From Rhizobiales bacterium CCH3-A5 (GTDB lineage Bacteria > Pseudomonadota > Alphaproteobacteria > Rhizobiales > Beijerinckiaceae), in NCBI GenBank assembly GCA_001556025.1, contig LSIB01000181.1:1-64000 (forward strand): a stretch of 64,000 nt of DNA. Reading direction: 5' to 3'. The notes under the pieces were generated by a model that saw only the letters and a list, made by a program, of their open reading frames with translations, did no database searches and was not told where the DNA came from. The first letter of the stretch is position 1. The number at the start of each line of letters is the position of its first letter. The position numbers and the translations under genes were made by a program. Of the stretch, positions 53,059 to 62,496 are shown one piece after another.

Positions 53059-53189
53059 AGAGTGCAGCCTTCTACAGTGCGTTCTTGCTGTTGGGGCTTT
53101 ATCTCTCGCCGGCTAATGCGTGGCTGATTTGGATCGTCACTCTGGCTGCTGTCGGCGCCCATATCGCTGGGTACATGATCCGGAGATAG
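53055..53189 (+). CDS. Small hydrophobic ORF overlapping guaD
   Basis: A 44-residue frame whose ATG shares bases with the guaD stop (ATGA), the coupling style used elsewhere in this genome. The peptide has a Lys start, two short hydrophobic segments (AFYSAFLLLGLYLSP and AWLIWIVTLAAVGAHIAGY) and an IRR end, consistent with an inner-membrane microprotein. A homologue search could not be made. It could be an accident of overlap, but composition and the overlap make it a reasonable candidate. Confidence 0.5.
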   Translation: MKSAAFYSAFLLLGLYLSPANAWLIWIVTLAAVGAHIAGYMIRR

Positions 53190-53246
53190 CGCGATGGCCA
53201 AGGCCATGTTCAACAAAACATAAAACGGTTGAGCATAGCTACGGAA

Positions 53247-54104
53247 CTACCCCAGCACGCCGCCCTTCCGCGCGAAATCGAGATAGATCTCACGCAGCCT
53301 GAGCGCAGACGGCCCCGGCGCGCCGTTGTGGATCGTGTGCCCGTCGATCTGGACCACCGGCATGACGAAGCTGTTGGCCGAGGTGATGAAGGCCTCCTCG
53401 GCGTCGAGCGCCTCGGTCAGCGTGAACTCGCGCTCCTCGAAGCTGAAGCCGGTCTCGGCGAGGAAGGCGAGCACCGCCTTGCGGGTGATGCCGGGCAGGA
53501 CCTTCTCGGAGAGCGGGCGCGAGATCAGCGTCTTTCCCTTGACGATCCAGGCGGTCGAGGACGCGCCTTCCGTCACGACGTCGCCCTCCAGCATCCAGGC
53601 TTCCTGCGCGCCGTTCTCGGCGGCGAGCTGCTTGGCGAGCACAGGCGCGAGCAGGTTGACGCTCTTGATGTCTCGCCTTGCCCAGCGGATGTCGGGGCAG
53701 GTCACGACCTTGATGCCGGTTTTCGCGGCGGGCGCCTCGCTAAGGTTCCGCTCCTGCGTGAACATCACCAGCGTCGGCGTCACATCCTTCGGGAAGGCGA
53801 AGTCGCGGTCGGCCGCGCCGCGCGAGACCTGCAGGTAGATGCCGCCTTCTTTCATGGAATTGCGCGCGATCAGCTCCTCGTGGATGGCGACGAGTTCGGC
53901 CTTCGACCACGGCAGGGACAGGCTGATCTCGCCGCAGGAGCGTTCGAGCCGCGCCAGATGCGCCTCGCAATCGACGAGCTTGCCGCCGAGCACGGCCGAG
54001 ACCTCGTAGATGCCGTCGCCGAAAATGAAGCCGCGGTCGAAGATCGAGATTTTGGCCTCGGCCTCGGGGAGAAACTCGCCGTTGACGTAGACGGTGCGGC
54101 TCAT
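53247..54104 (-). CDS. dat: D-amino-acid aminotransferase-like class IV PLP enzyme
   Basis: A 285-residue fold-type IV aminotransferase. FDRGFIFGDGIYEV and the PLP lysine K147 in RRDIKSVNLLAPVL, then EAWMLEGDVVTEGASSTAW and PGITRKAVL, are the standard D-alanine aminotransferase pattern. It transfers amino groups between D-amino acids and 2-oxo acids, helping peptidoglycan supply or D-amino acid use. The ribosome-binding site is weak. It is convergent with the guaD unit (57 bp gap) and 149 bp divergent from the CMD-family gene. Confidence 0.9.
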   Translation of the reverse strand: MSRTVYVNGEFLPEAEAKISIFDRGFIFGDGIYEVSAVLGGKLVDCEAHLARLERSCGEISLSLPWSKAELVAIHEELIARNSMKEGGIYLQVSRGAADRDFAFPKDVTPTLVMFTQERNLSEAPAAKTGIKVVTCPDIRWARRDIKSVNLLAPVLAKQLAAENGAQEAWMLEGDVVTEGASSTAWIVKGKTLISRPLSEKVLPGITRKAVLAFLAETGFSFEEREFTLTEALDAEEAFITSANSFVMPVVQIDGHTIHNGAPGPSALRLREIYLDFARKGGVLG

Positions 54105-54253
54105 AGCTTACTCGTTTGCAGGATTTGCGATGATTCTCTCCTAGCCGAGCCGCGCAGGCGAGGCGAGCCCCGCCGCCGGCTTGCGGATCGGCGTCTTGCG
54201 CAACACTGTCGCCCGGCAAACGAGGATTCGCCGATGAGCGCCAAGGCTTCACC

Positions 54254-54814
54254 ATGACAGAACCCGACCGTATGCCGCCGCTGGCGGAGGCCGACCAGAC
54301 GCAGGCACAGCGCGACGCGGCGGAGGTGTTCAAGACGATCCGCGACCAGCCGGTCTTCGGCCCCTTCGTGCCGCTGCATCGCAGCCCGGACCTGATGCTG
54401 CGGCTCGCGCCGGTGGGCGATTTCATGCGCAAGGAGCTCTGCTTCGGCGTCAGGCTCGCCGAGATCGCGATCCTGTTCACGGCGCGGCGCTACGACCAGC
54501 CGGTCGAGTATGCGATCCACGCCGAGATCGCGGCGAAGGCAGGCTTGCCGGCCCATGTCATTGAAGCGCTGGCCGAGGACCGCCAGCCGCCGGACATGAC
54601 CGAAGACGAGGCGCTGATCTGGTCCTGCGTCGCCGAAATCGACCGCAGCCGACGGCTCTCTGATGCGAGCTATGCCGCGCTCGTCGCCCGGTTCGGCGAG
54701 CAGGGCGTCGTCGAGCTGGCTGCCCTGATGGGATACTATCAGTTACTGGCGACCGTGATGAACTGCGCCCGCACGGCCGCCCCTCCCGGTCCCGCGCTGC
54801 CGCCGGTACGCTGA
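54254..54814 (+). CDS. Carboxymuconolactone decarboxylase family protein
   Basis: A 186-residue helical protein of the CMD/AhpD superfamily. Core motif region: RLAEIAILFTARRYDQPVEY then AIHAEIAAKAGLP. The usual AhpD redox pair Cys-x-x-Cys is absent, so it is more CMD-like than a peroxidase. Single gene upstream of the TctC-type binding protein with 131 bp between. Substrate unknown. Confidence 0.85.
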   Translation: MTEPDRMPPLAEADQTQAQRDAAEVFKTIRDQPVFGPFVPLHRSPDLMLRLAPVGDFMRKELCFGVRLAEIAILFTARRYDQPVEYAIHAEIAAKAGLPAHVIEALAEDRQPPDMTEDEALIWSCVAEIDRSRRLSDASYAALVARFGEQGVVELAALMGYYQLLATVMNCARTAAPPGPALPPVR

Positions 54815-54945
54815 GAGACAACTCCTGTTCCCGCCATGGGCTGGTCAAGCGCGGTAGACGCCCCTAGTTTCGGCGCGGGAAACGAAGCCGGACCGCCAGA
54901 GCCGCATCAGCGCGCCATGTCCGGATTGCGGGAGGATTTTGCATC

Positions 54946-55920
54946 ATGACGACAAGAGGGTTTCGCCGGCGCGACATCGTGGCCGGCCTCGGTCTCGTTG
55001 CGGCCATGCCGAATGCAGCCTTCGCCCAGGCCGGCCCGGTCAAGCTGATCGCGCCGTTTCCGCCCGGCGGTTCGGTCGATGCGATCTCGCGTCTGGTCCA
55101 GCCGGGGCTGCAGCAGCGGCTGGGAACAAGTGTCATCGTCGAGAACCGGCCCGGCGGTTCGGGCTCGATCGGCGCCAACGCGGTAGCGAAATCAGCGCCC
55201 GATGGCACGAGTTGGCTCGTCGTCTTCGACACGCATGCCGTTAACCCGACGCTGCTGCCGAACATGCCCTTCGACTCGGTCAAGGACCTCGATCCTGTCG
55301 AGCTGATCGGCACCGCGCCGATGGTGCTGGCCTGCCACCCGTCGCGCCCGTTCAAGACGCTGGCCGATGTGCTGGCGGCCGCCAAGGCCACGCCCGGCAA
55401 GCTGACCTATGCCACGATCGGCAATGGCAGCCTGGGGCATCTCGCCATGGTGCTGCTGGGTAAGCGCGCCGGCGTCGAGCTGACGCATGTGCCCTATCGC
55501 GGCGGCGGGCCGGCCATGAACGACGCCGTCGGCGGCCATGTCGACCTGATCATCGGCTCGGCCGCGCTCGTCGCGCCGCAGGTCACGGGCGGCCTGATCC
55601 GGCCGCTGGTCCAGACGGCGGCCAAGCGCATCAGCACCATGCCCGATGTGCCGACCGTGCTCGAAAGCGGCTATGAGGGCTTCGTCGCCGACGCATGGTG
55701 GGGCGTGTTCGCTCCCGCCGGGACGCCAAAGCCGGTCGTCGACAAGTTCCGCGCCGCCCTTGTCGAGACCATTCGAGATCCGGCCGTCAACCAGCGCCTG
55801 GTCGAGCAGCAGCAGGTCACGCTGGCGCTGACCGGGCCGGACGGATTCCGGACGTTCTTCGCCGAGCAGATGAGGATTTGGGGCGCGGTGGTGCGCGATA
55901 ACGCCATCAAGGCCGATTGA
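54946..55920 (+). CDS. TctC/Bug-family tripartite transporter substrate-binding protein
   Basis: A 324-residue periplasmic binder of the Bug family (TTT systems for carboxylates). The leader FRRRDIVAGLGLVAAMPNAAF is twin-arginine-like. The core has LIAPFPPGGSVDAISRLV, VENRPGGSGSIGANAVAKS (the two water-mediated carboxylate-binding loops) and HVPYRGGGPAMNDAVGGHV. No TctA or TctB gene is in the window, so it is an orphan binder, as is common for this family. It precedes a 2-hydroxyacid dehydrogenase by 31 bp, likely one operon. Confidence 0.9.
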   Translation: MTTRGFRRRDIVAGLGLVAAMPNAAFAQAGPVKLIAPFPPGGSVDAISRLVQPGLQQRLGTSVIVENRPGGSGSIGANAVAKSAPDGTSWLVVFDTHAVNPTLLPNMPFDSVKDLDPVELIGTAPMVLACHPSRPFKTLADVLAAAKATPGKLTYATIGNGSLGHLAMVLLGKRAGVELTHVPYRGGGPAMNDAVGGHVDLIIGSAALVAPQVTGGLIRPLVQTAAKRISTMPDVPTVLESGYEGFVADAWWGVFAPAGTPKPVVDKFRAALVETIRDPAVNQRLVEQQQVTLALTGPDGFRTFFAEQMRIWGAVVRDNAIKAD

Positions 55921-55951
55921 AGTCGCGCAAGGCCGAGTGAAGGATACCTGA

Positions 55952-56944
55952 ATGAGCCGTCCTATCGTCGTCGTCCTCGACGACAGCCAGAACGTCGCGC
56001 GCGCCTCGGCCGACTGGTCGAAGCTGGAGGCGCGCGCCGAATTGCGTTTTCTCAGCGAGGCCTTTGCAAGCGAGGAGGCCGTTGCAGCCGCGCTGGCCGA
56101 TGCCGATGTCGTCATCCCGATGCGCGAGCGAACGGTGTTTTCAGGTTCGCTGATCGGGAAGCTCCCGAAGCTGATGATGATTGCCTCCACCGGGCCGCGC
56201 ACGCTGACGCTCGACACGGCCGCCTGCACGGCGCGCGGCATCCTCTGTTCGAACACCGGCGGCACGCAGGTCGGCGCATCCACGGCGGAACTCGCCTTCG
56301 GGCTGATCCTGGCGAGCGCCCGCAATCTGGCGATGGCCGACGCCATGATGAAGGCCGGCGGCTGGCATGACGGGCTGCCGCTCGGCCAGGTCGTCGCCGG
56401 CCAGCGGCTCGGCTTGGTTGGACTCGGTAAGCTCGGCCAACGCGTCGCGCGTTATGCCAAGGCTTTCGACATGGATGTCGTCGCCTGGAGCCAGAACCTG
56501 ACCGAGGAGACGGCGGCTGGCGCAGGCGTCAGGCGCGTCCCGAAGGAAGAGCTCTTCGCCACTTCCGATGTGATCTCGCTGCATCTCGTCCTGTCCGACC
56601 GGACGCGTGGCGTCGTCGGCGACGCCGAGCTTGCGGCGATGAAGCCGGGCGCATGTCTGGTCAATACGGCGCGCGGGCCGCTTGTCGACGAAGCCGCGCT
56701 GCTGGCGCGGCTGCGATCGGGCGCGATCCGGGCCGCGCTCGATGTCTATGGCACGGAGCCGCTGCCGGCCGACCATCCGCTGCGCAGCCTGCCCAACGCG
56801 GTGCTGACACCGCATCTGGGCTACGCGGCGGCTCCGGTCTTCGCCGAGTATTACGGCGAGAGCGTCGAGAACGTGCTGGCCTTCCTTGACGGCAAGCCTA
56901 TCCGGGTCATGAACCCGGAGGTGCTTGGTCAACGCGCAGGCTGA
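55952..56944 (+). CDS. D-2-hydroxyacid dehydrogenase family protein
   Basis: A 330-residue NAD(P)-dependent dehydrogenase. Rossmann motif LGLVGLGKLGQRVARYAKAF, substrate and catalytic residues in LVNTARGPLVDE (Arg), LDVYGTEPLP (Glu) and LTPHLGY (His). AAGGA precedes the ATG. With the TctC-type binder in front it suggests uptake and oxidation or reduction of a 2-hydroxy or 2-oxo acid. The exact substrate (glyoxylate, lactate, glycerate) cannot be told. Confidence 0.9.
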   Translation: MSRPIVVVLDDSQNVARASADWSKLEARAELRFLSEAFASEEAVAAALADADVVIPMRERTVFSGSLIGKLPKLMMIASTGPRTLTLDTAACTARGILCSNTGGTQVGASTAELAFGLILASARNLAMADAMMKAGGWHDGLPLGQVVAGQRLGLVGLGKLGQRVARYAKAFDMDVVAWSQNLTEETAAGAGVRRVPKEELFATSDVISLHLVLSDRTRGVVGDAELAAMKPGACLVNTARGPLVDEAALLARLRSGAIRAALDVYGTEPLPADHPLRSLPNAVLTPHLGYAAAPVFAEYYGESVENVLAFLDGKPIRVMNPEVLGQRAG

Positions 56945-57049
56945 TCCGACGGCCATCATCTTGAGCGCCACCGGCGCGTCGCGAAAGATGCTGGAGAGGT
57001 CTCCGGTGTGCGCTGGAGCAGCCTTCGAGACGCCCGCTGAGCGGCTTCT

Positions 57050-58657
57050 TTAGGATGAGGGTTGGTGGTCGACAGCCGCCGCCAGCAGCCGTTGCGTATA
57101 GGCCTCACGCGGAATGGTGAAAATCGTTTCGATAGGCCCTTCCTCGACCATACATCCGTCCTTCATCACCATGATCCAGTCGGCCATCGCACGCACCACG
57201 GCGAGGTCGTGGCTGATGAACAGATACGACAGAGCGTGGCGCGCCTGCAGCGACTTCAGCAGCGCGACGATGCTGGCCTGCACCGTGCGGTCGAGCGCCG
57301 AGGTCGGCTCGTCCAGCACCACCAGCGCCGGATGCAGGATCATGGCGCGCGCGATCGCGATGCGCTGGCGTTGCCCGCCGGAGAATTCGTGCGGATAGCG
57401 GTTGCGCAGGACCGGATCGAGCGAGACGTCAGTCAGCGCCTCGCAGGCGCGCCGGTCGCGCTCAGCGCGGTTGAGCTGCGGCGCATGCACCAGCAGCCCC
57501 TCGCTGACGATCTCGCCGACCGTCATGCGCGGCGAGAGCGAGCCGTATGGGTCCTGGAACACGGCCTGCAAACTCTTGCGCAAGGGCCGCATCGTCGCGC
57601 GGTCGAGCGGCTGGAGCGCGCGGTCTTCGAAGCGGATATGCCCCGCCGAGGGGATAAGCCGCAGCACCGCCCGGCCGAGCGTCGATTTGCCGGAGCCCGA
57701 TTCGCCGACGAGGCCGATGGTCTGGCCACGCCGCAGCGTCAGGTCGACGCCATCGACGGCGTGGAGCAGTGTCCTTTCGCGCCGGAACACACCGCGCGAG
57801 AGATCATAGGTCACGCGCAAGTCGCTTGCCGCTAGCAGGACCGGCGCATCGGCCGGCGGCGGCGCCTTGGTCCCGTGCGGCTCGGCGGCCAGCAGCGTGC
57901 AGGTGTAGGGGTGGCTAGGGGCCTCAAAAATTGCCTGCACCAGCCCGCTCTCGACGATCTCGCCATGCTTCATGACATGGACATGCTCGGCATAGCGCCG
58001 CACGAGCCCGAGATCGTGGCTGATCAGGATCACCGCCATGCCAAGCCTCTGCCGCAGCTCCGCGATCAGGCTCAGGATCTCGGCCTCGATCGTGACGTCG
58101 AGCGCGGTTGTCGGCTCGTCGGCGATCAGGATGTCGGGGTCGTTGGCGAGCGCCATGGCGATCATCACGCGCTGGCGCTGCCCGCCGGAAAGCTCGTGCG
58201 GGTAGGCGTCGAGCCGCGCCTCCGGATGCGGCATGCGCACGAGCCGCAGCAGCTCCAGCGCTCGCGCGCGAGCTGCTTTCCGCGAGAGCGTCTGGTGGCG
58301 GCGCAAGGGGGCTGCGATCTGCGCGCCGATCCGGAACAGCGGATCGAGCGAGGTCATCGGTTCCTGGAAGATCATCGCGAGCTTCTTGCCGCGATAGGCG
58401 TTGAGCGCGGCGGGCTTCAGGCCCAGCAACTCCTTGCCGCGATAGGAGACCGAGCCCGTCGCCTCGCCATTGGCTGCGAGCAGGCCCATCACGGCCATCG
58501 CGGCCTGGCTCTTGCCGGAGCCGGATTCGCCAACGATGGCGACGAATTCGCCGGGTTGGATGTCGAGGTCGATGCCGCGCACCGCCTCGACAGGGCCGTC
58601 ATTCGTTCGGAAGCGGACGCGGAGGTCGCGGATCGAGAGGATGGGGGGAGGGGGCAC
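57050..58657 (-). CDS. Dual ATP-binding protein of a peptide ABC transporter (YejF/DppDF-like fusion)
   Basis: A 535-residue fused ATPase. Domain 1: Walker [10 protein letters not shown], signature [15 protein letters not shown], Walker [13 protein letters not shown]. Domain 2: [42 protein letters not shown]. It starts with GTG (58657), one base from the upstream permease stop. The gene order binding protein, OppB, OppC, fused ATPase is the yejABEF/oligopeptide plan. Confidence 0.9.
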   Translation of the reverse strand: MPPPPILSIRDLRVRFRTNDGPVEAVRGIDLDIQPGEFVAIVGESGSGKSQAAMAVMGLLAANGEATGSVSYRGKELLGLKPAALNAYRGKKLAMIFQEPMTSLDPLFRIGAQIAAPLRRHQTLSRKAARARALELLRLVRMPHPEARLDAYPHELSGGQRQRVMIAMALANDPDILIADEPTTALDVTIEAEILSLIAELRQRLGMAVILISHDLGLVRRYAEHVHVMKHGEIVESGLVQAIFEAPSHPYTCTLLAAEPHGTKAPPPADAPVLLAASDLRVTYDLSRGVFRRERTLLHAVDGVDLTLRRGQTIGLVGESGSGKSTLGRAVLRLIPSAGHIRFEDRALQPLDRATMRPLRKSLQAVFQDPYGSLSPRMTVGEIVSEGLLVHAPQLNRAERDRRACEALTDVSLDPVLRNRYPHEFSGGQRQRIAIARAMILHPALVVLDEPTSALDRTVQASIVALLKSLQARHALSYLFISHDLAVVRAMADWIMVMKDGCMVEEGPIETIFTIPREAYTQRLLAAAVDHQPSS

Positions 58658-58658
58658 C

Positions 58659-59777
58659 TCACCGATCCTTCGGATCGAGCGCGTCGCGCAGGCCGTCGCC
58701 GAGGAAGTTGAGCGCGAACAAGGTCGTCACGAGGAAAGCGGCGGGGAAGACGAGCAGCCACGGCGAACCTTGAATCGAGCGCGCGCCGTCCGAGATCAGC
58801 ACGCCCCAGCTCGTCATCGGCTCCTGCACGCCAAGGCCAAGGAAGGACAGAAAGCTCTCCAGCAGGATGACCTTCGGCACCAGCAGCGTAACGTAGACGA
58901 TGACCGGCCCGAGCGTGTTGGGGATGACGTGGCGCCTGATGATACCGCCCGTCGAGACCCCGAGCGCCTGTGCCGCCAGCACATAGTCCTGCCGCTTGAT
59001 CGAGAGCGTCTGGCCCCGGACGATGCGGGCCATGTCGAGCCATTCGATCGCGCCGACGGCCAGGAACATCAGGATGAAGTTCCGGCCGAAGAACACCACC
59101 AGCAGGATGACGAAGAAGATGAAGGGCAGGGCATAGAGCACGTCGACGATGCGCATCATCAGCATGTCGATGCGGCCGCCGAGATAGCCCGCCGTCGCAC
59201 CATAGGCCACGCCGATGACCAGCGCCACGCCTGTCGCGAGCAGGCCGATGGCCAGCGAAACGCGGCCGGCAACCAGCGTGCGGGTCAGGAGGTCGCGGCC
59301 GTTGCCGTCGGTTCCGAACAGGAAGCGCAGTCGCTTGAGTGGAACCTCGACCTGGATCTTGCGGTTCTCCGGACTGGTCGCGGCGACCCTGGCTGGCCCG
59401 AACGAATCCGAGCGCTCGAAATAGACCAACAGCCGCGAATCGACGGGGCGCGAGGCCGACAGCGTCATCGTCACGCGGTCGCCGTCGACGACGATATCGG
59501 ACGCGGCAACGCGCATCCGCGCCGCGATGCGCTGGATCGCGGCCGGGATGGCCTCGGCCTTTGGGTGGGCCTCAAGACTCGCCGGGGCGCGGACATGGTC
59601 GGGATAGACCCGGTCGTAAGGGTGGCCGGTCAGATACGGCCCGACGAGACAGGCCAGCGAGATCAGGCCGAGCAGGACGAGGCTCGCCATGGCGGCCCGG
59701 TTGCGTCGCAGGCGAAGGCCCGCATCCTGCCAAAGCGAGCGGCTGGCGGTCACCGGCGTCAGGAGAACGTCGCTCAT
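58659..59777 (-). CDS. Peptide ABC transporter permease OppC/YejE-like
   Basis: A 372-residue permease. After the first helix (about 30-50) comes a periplasmic-type insert of about 100 residues (roughly 55-150) rich in charged residues, including RVYPDHVRAPASLEAHPKAE and RVAASDIVVDGDRVTMTLSA. The insert ends at LRFLFGTDGNGRDLLTR, where the usual OppC core resumes with GRVSLAIGLLATG. It lies 3 bp from oppB and 1 bp from the ATPase, in one operon. Confidence 0.9.
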   Translation of the reverse strand: MSDVLLTPVTASRSLWQDAGLRLRRNRAAMASLVLLGLISLACLVGPYLTGHPYDRVYPDHVRAPASLEAHPKAEAIPAAIQRIAARMRVAASDIVVDGDRVTMTLSASRPVDSRLLVYFERSDSFGPARVAATSPENRKIQVEVPLKRLRFLFGTDGNGRDLLTRTLVAGRVSLAIGLLATGVALVIGVAYGATAGYLGGRIDMLMMRIVDVLYALPFIFFVILLVVFFGRNFILMFLAVGAIEWLDMARIVRGQTLSIKRQDYVLAAQALGVSTGGIIRRHVIPNTLGPVIVYVTLLVPKVILLESFLSFLGLGVQEPMTSWGVLISDGARSIQGSPWLLVFPAAFLVTTLFALNFLGDGLRDALDPKDR

Positions 59778-59780
59778 CGC

Positions 59781-60701
59781 TCACTCCAGCCTGACGCGCG
59801 GATCGAGCAGGGCATAGAGCAGATCGACGACGAGGTTGAAGACAAGGACGAAGACGGCGACCACGACGACCGTGCCCATGACAAGCGTATAGTCGCGGTT
59901 GAGCGCGCCCTCGACGAAATAGCGCCCGATGCCGGGGATGGCGAAGATTGTCTCGACCACGACGGAGCCCGTGAGCAGCGCGGCCGCCGCCGGGCCGAGA
60001 TAGGAGACGACCGGCAGGGATGCGCCGCGCGCCGCATGCAGCGCGATGGTAGCGCCGGAAAGCCCCTGCGCCCTGAGCGTCCGGATATGGTTGGCGCGCA
60101 GCGTCTCGATCATCGCGGCGCGCGTCATCCGCGCTATCACGGCGATCTGCGGCAGCGCCAGCGTCAGCACCGGCAGGACCATGTTGCGCGCTGCCCCGCC
60201 ATTCCAGCCGCCGACCGGCAGCCAGGCCAGCATCAGCCCGAAGACGATCTGGAGAACCGGCGCGATGACGAAGTTGGGGATGGTGATGCCCGCCGTGGCG
60301 AAGCCGATCACCGCATGGTCGGCCGTCTTGTTCTGGCGGAAGGCGGCGAGCGCGCCGAGCGGCCCGCCGATCGCGATGGCAAGACCCAGCGCAGACGCCC
60401 CGAGCTTCATCGAGACCGGCAGCCCTTGTGCAAAAAGTTCCGCGATCGAGAAGTCGCGAAAATAGAAGGACGGGCCGAAATCGCCGCGCAGCAGCGCTCC
60501 GAGATAGGTCAGGTACTGCGCATGCAACGGCTGGTCGAGCTGGTAGATCCGGCGCAGATTGGCCATCACGGCGGCTTCCAGCGGCTGTTCGAGATCGAAC
60601 GGCCCGCCCGGCGCCAGCCGCATCAACACGAAGGACAGGCTGACGACGACAAACAGCGTCGGGATCGCGATCGCGAGACGGCGCAGGATGAAGGGGAGCA
60701 A
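59781..60701 (-). CDS. Peptide ABC transporter permease OppB/YejB-like
   Basis: A 306-residue permease. The start MLPFILRRLAIAIPTLFVVV and RLAPGGPFD match DppB/OppB, and GSVVVETIFAIPGIGRYFVE is the conserved cytoplasmic loop. It pairs with the OppC-like subunit. The 97-bp gap to the binding-protein gene holds a dispersed palindrome (60751-60792). Confidence 0.92.
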   Translation of the reverse strand: MLPFILRRLAIAIPTLFVVVSLSFVLMRLAPGGPFDLEQPLEAAVMANLRRIYQLDQPLHAQYLTYLGALLRGDFGPSFYFRDFSIAELFAQGLPVSMKLGASALGLAIAIGGPLGALAAFRQNKTADHAVIGFATAGITIPNFVIAPVLQIVFGLMLAWLPVGGWNGGAARNMVLPVLTLALPQIAVIARMTRAAMIETLRANHIRTLRAQGLSGATIALHAARGASLPVVSYLGPAAAALLTGSVVVETIFAIPGIGRYFVEGALNRDYTLVMGTVVVVAVFVLVFNLVVDLLYALLDPRVRLE

Positions 60702-60750
60702 GGGCGGCTACTCTGCTGTCATGCTCAGGCGCGCCAAAGGCGCGAAGCCT

Positions 60751-60792
60751 TGTCATTCCGGGTTCGCTGCTGCGCAGCGCCCCGAAATGACA
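60751..60792. repeat. Dispersed palindrome, TGTCATTCCGGG type
   Basis: TGTCATTCCGGG pairs with CCCGAAATGACA (one mismatch), with inner GCTGCTGCGCAGC. It sits between the binding-protein gene and oppB and could cause differential expression by partial termination or 3'-end protection of the binding-protein message. Close relative of the element at 42241. Confidence 0.75.
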
Positions 60793-60798
60793 GCGGGG

Positions 60799-62400
60799 TC
60801 AAGGCCTCAAACTCATGAAGCGCGTCGGCAGCGCCCCGCGCAGATTCTGCTCGAAACCGGCGAGCTTGGGCGAGACGAGATTCTTGGACGAGTAGTAGAG
60901 GATCGGGATCCACGGCACATCCGCAACGACGATGCTGTCGGCCTCGCGCAGGATCGCGGCGCGTGTGGCAAGGTCGGTCTCCTCGGCTGCCGCCTTCATC
61001 AGCGCGTCGAATTGCGGATTGACGTATTTGCCCGAATTGAACCCGGTGTTGTCGCTCAGGAACAGGAACAGGAAGTTCTGCGGGTCCGAATAGTCGCCGA
61101 TCCAGCCATAGCGGGCGACGTCGAAATCGCCGCCATCGCGCAGGAAGGCGAAATGGGTCTTGCCGTCGGTGTTGATGAAGGTGGTTTCGACGCCGATCGC
61201 CTTCCACTGCTCGGCGATGGCGATGACCGTGCGGCGGTTGTTGTCGGTGGTGTTGTAGCGCAGTTGCAGCCGAAGCGGCGCGCCCGGTCCGAAGCCTGCC
61301 GCCGCCAGCAGCTTCTTTGCCTCGTCCTCGCGGTCGAGCGGGGATGTGAGCTTGAAATCGGCCTCGGCGCGCGCGCCGTAATTGCCGATATTGGGCGGAA
61401 TCACGCCGTAGGCCGGCAGCATCGTCCCGGCCCAGATCTCGTCGGCGATGAATTCGCGGTCGATCGCCAGCGAGAGCGCCCGGCGTACGCGGACATCGTC
61501 GAAAGGCTTCTTGGCCGAGTTGATGATGAGGAAATAGGTGCCGAGATAGGGCGCGACCTTGACCTGGTCGCCGAGCTTCTGGCGCAACTGCTTGATCTGG
61601 TCGGCCGGAATGTCGGTCGTCATGTGCAGTTCGCCGGCCTGGAAGCGCCGGGCGGCGGCGGCGAGGTCGGACGCCGGATAGTAGATGACCGTGTCGATCT
61701 TCACATTGGCCGCGTCGTGAAAGGCGGCATTCCGGTCGAGCCTGATATGCGAGTTGGGCACGCTCTCCTTCAGCACATAGGCTCCGTTCGAGACCCAGTT
61801 CTCCGGCTTGACGAAATCGCGGCCCGCTTTGGCGACGGAGGGCGGATGTACCGGCAGCCCGGTCTGGTGCGTCAGCAGTTCGAGGAAATAGGGCGTCGGT
61901 CGCTCCAGCGTGATCTCCAGCGTGCGCTCGTCCAGCGCCCTGACGCCGAGATCCTCGAGCTTCGCGCCCGCGCCAGCCTTGTTGATCGCCTCGGCATTGA
62001 GGATCGGATAGAGGATATTGGCGTATTTCGCGCCGGTTTCGGGGTTGATCATCCGGCGCAGCGAGAACACGAAGTCCGACGCCCTGACCGGGTCACCGTT
62101 CGACCATCTCGCGTTGGCGCGCAATGCGAAGGTGTAGGTCTTGCCGTCGGGCGCGATCGTCCAGCTTTCGGCTGCGCCGGGCATGATCTCGCCTTTCATC
62201 GAGTGGATGACGAGGCCCTCGTACAGGTCGCGCATCAGATGCGCCTCGGTCACCGTCGAGGTCTTGTGAGGGTCGAGCGTCTCGGGATCGCCATCATTGC
62301 CGCGATGGAAGACGATCTGCGCGAAGGCTGAGCCAGCGACCCCGAGGCTGAGCATGGCGGCGACGAGCGCGGCGATGGCGCGGCGTGTCACGCGGGACAT
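60799..62400 (-). CDS. Peptide ABC transporter substrate-binding protein, OppA-type
   Basis: A 533-residue SBP_bac_5 protein. The signal peptide runs MSRVTRRAIAALVAAMLSLG to about SAFAQ. The mature chain opens with HRGNDGDPETLDPHKTSTVT and shows RRALSLAIDREFI; the C-terminal domain has RYGWIGDYSDPQNFLFLF. It is an oligopeptide binder of the E. coli OppA/MppA group. AGGGAG precedes the ATG at 62400. Nine upstream codons in frame are less likely. First gene of the importer operon. Confidence 0.92.
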   Translation of the reverse strand: MSRVTRRAIAALVAAMLSLGVAGSAFAQIVFHRGNDGDPETLDPHKTSTVTEAHLMRDLYEGLVIHSMKGEIMPGAAESWTIAPDGKTYTFALRANARWSNGDPVRASDFVFSLRRMINPETGAKYANILYPILNAEAINKAGAGAKLEDLGVRALDERTLEITLERPTPYFLELLTHQTGLPVHPPSVAKAGRDFVKPENWVSNGAYVLKESVPNSHIRLDRNAAFHDAANVKIDTVIYYPASDLAAAARRFQAGELHMTTDIPADQIKQLRQKLGDQVKVAPYLGTYFLIINSAKKPFDDVRVRRALSLAIDREFIADEIWAGTMLPAYGVIPPNIGNYGARAEADFKLTSPLDREDEAKKLLAAAGFGPGAPLRLQLRYNTTDNNRRTVIAIAEQWKAIGVETTFINTDGKTHFAFLRDGGDFDVARYGWIGDYSDPQNFLFLFLSDNTGFNSGKYVNPQFDALMKAAAEETDLATRAAILREADSIVVADVPWIPILYYSSKNLVSPKLAGFEQNLRGALPTRFMSLRP

Positions 62401-62496
62401 GGCGAGGCTCCCTGACGATGCGGGCAAGGCCGCTCATGCAGGCGAGTATGGGCAAGGCAGCACAGCACTGCCAAGCCGAAATCGACGCCAGTCCCG

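Noticed and set aside
58470..60818. A 782-codon open frame on the + strand opposite the peptide permease genes
   Set aside because: Antisense of two clear permeases and an ATPase; charged, low-complexity translation without motifs. Typical of GC-rich codon bias.
60559..62331. A 590-codon open frame on the + strand opposite the OppA-type gene
   Set aside because: No recognisable domain, and the minus strand encodes an intact SBP_bac_5 protein with signal peptide.
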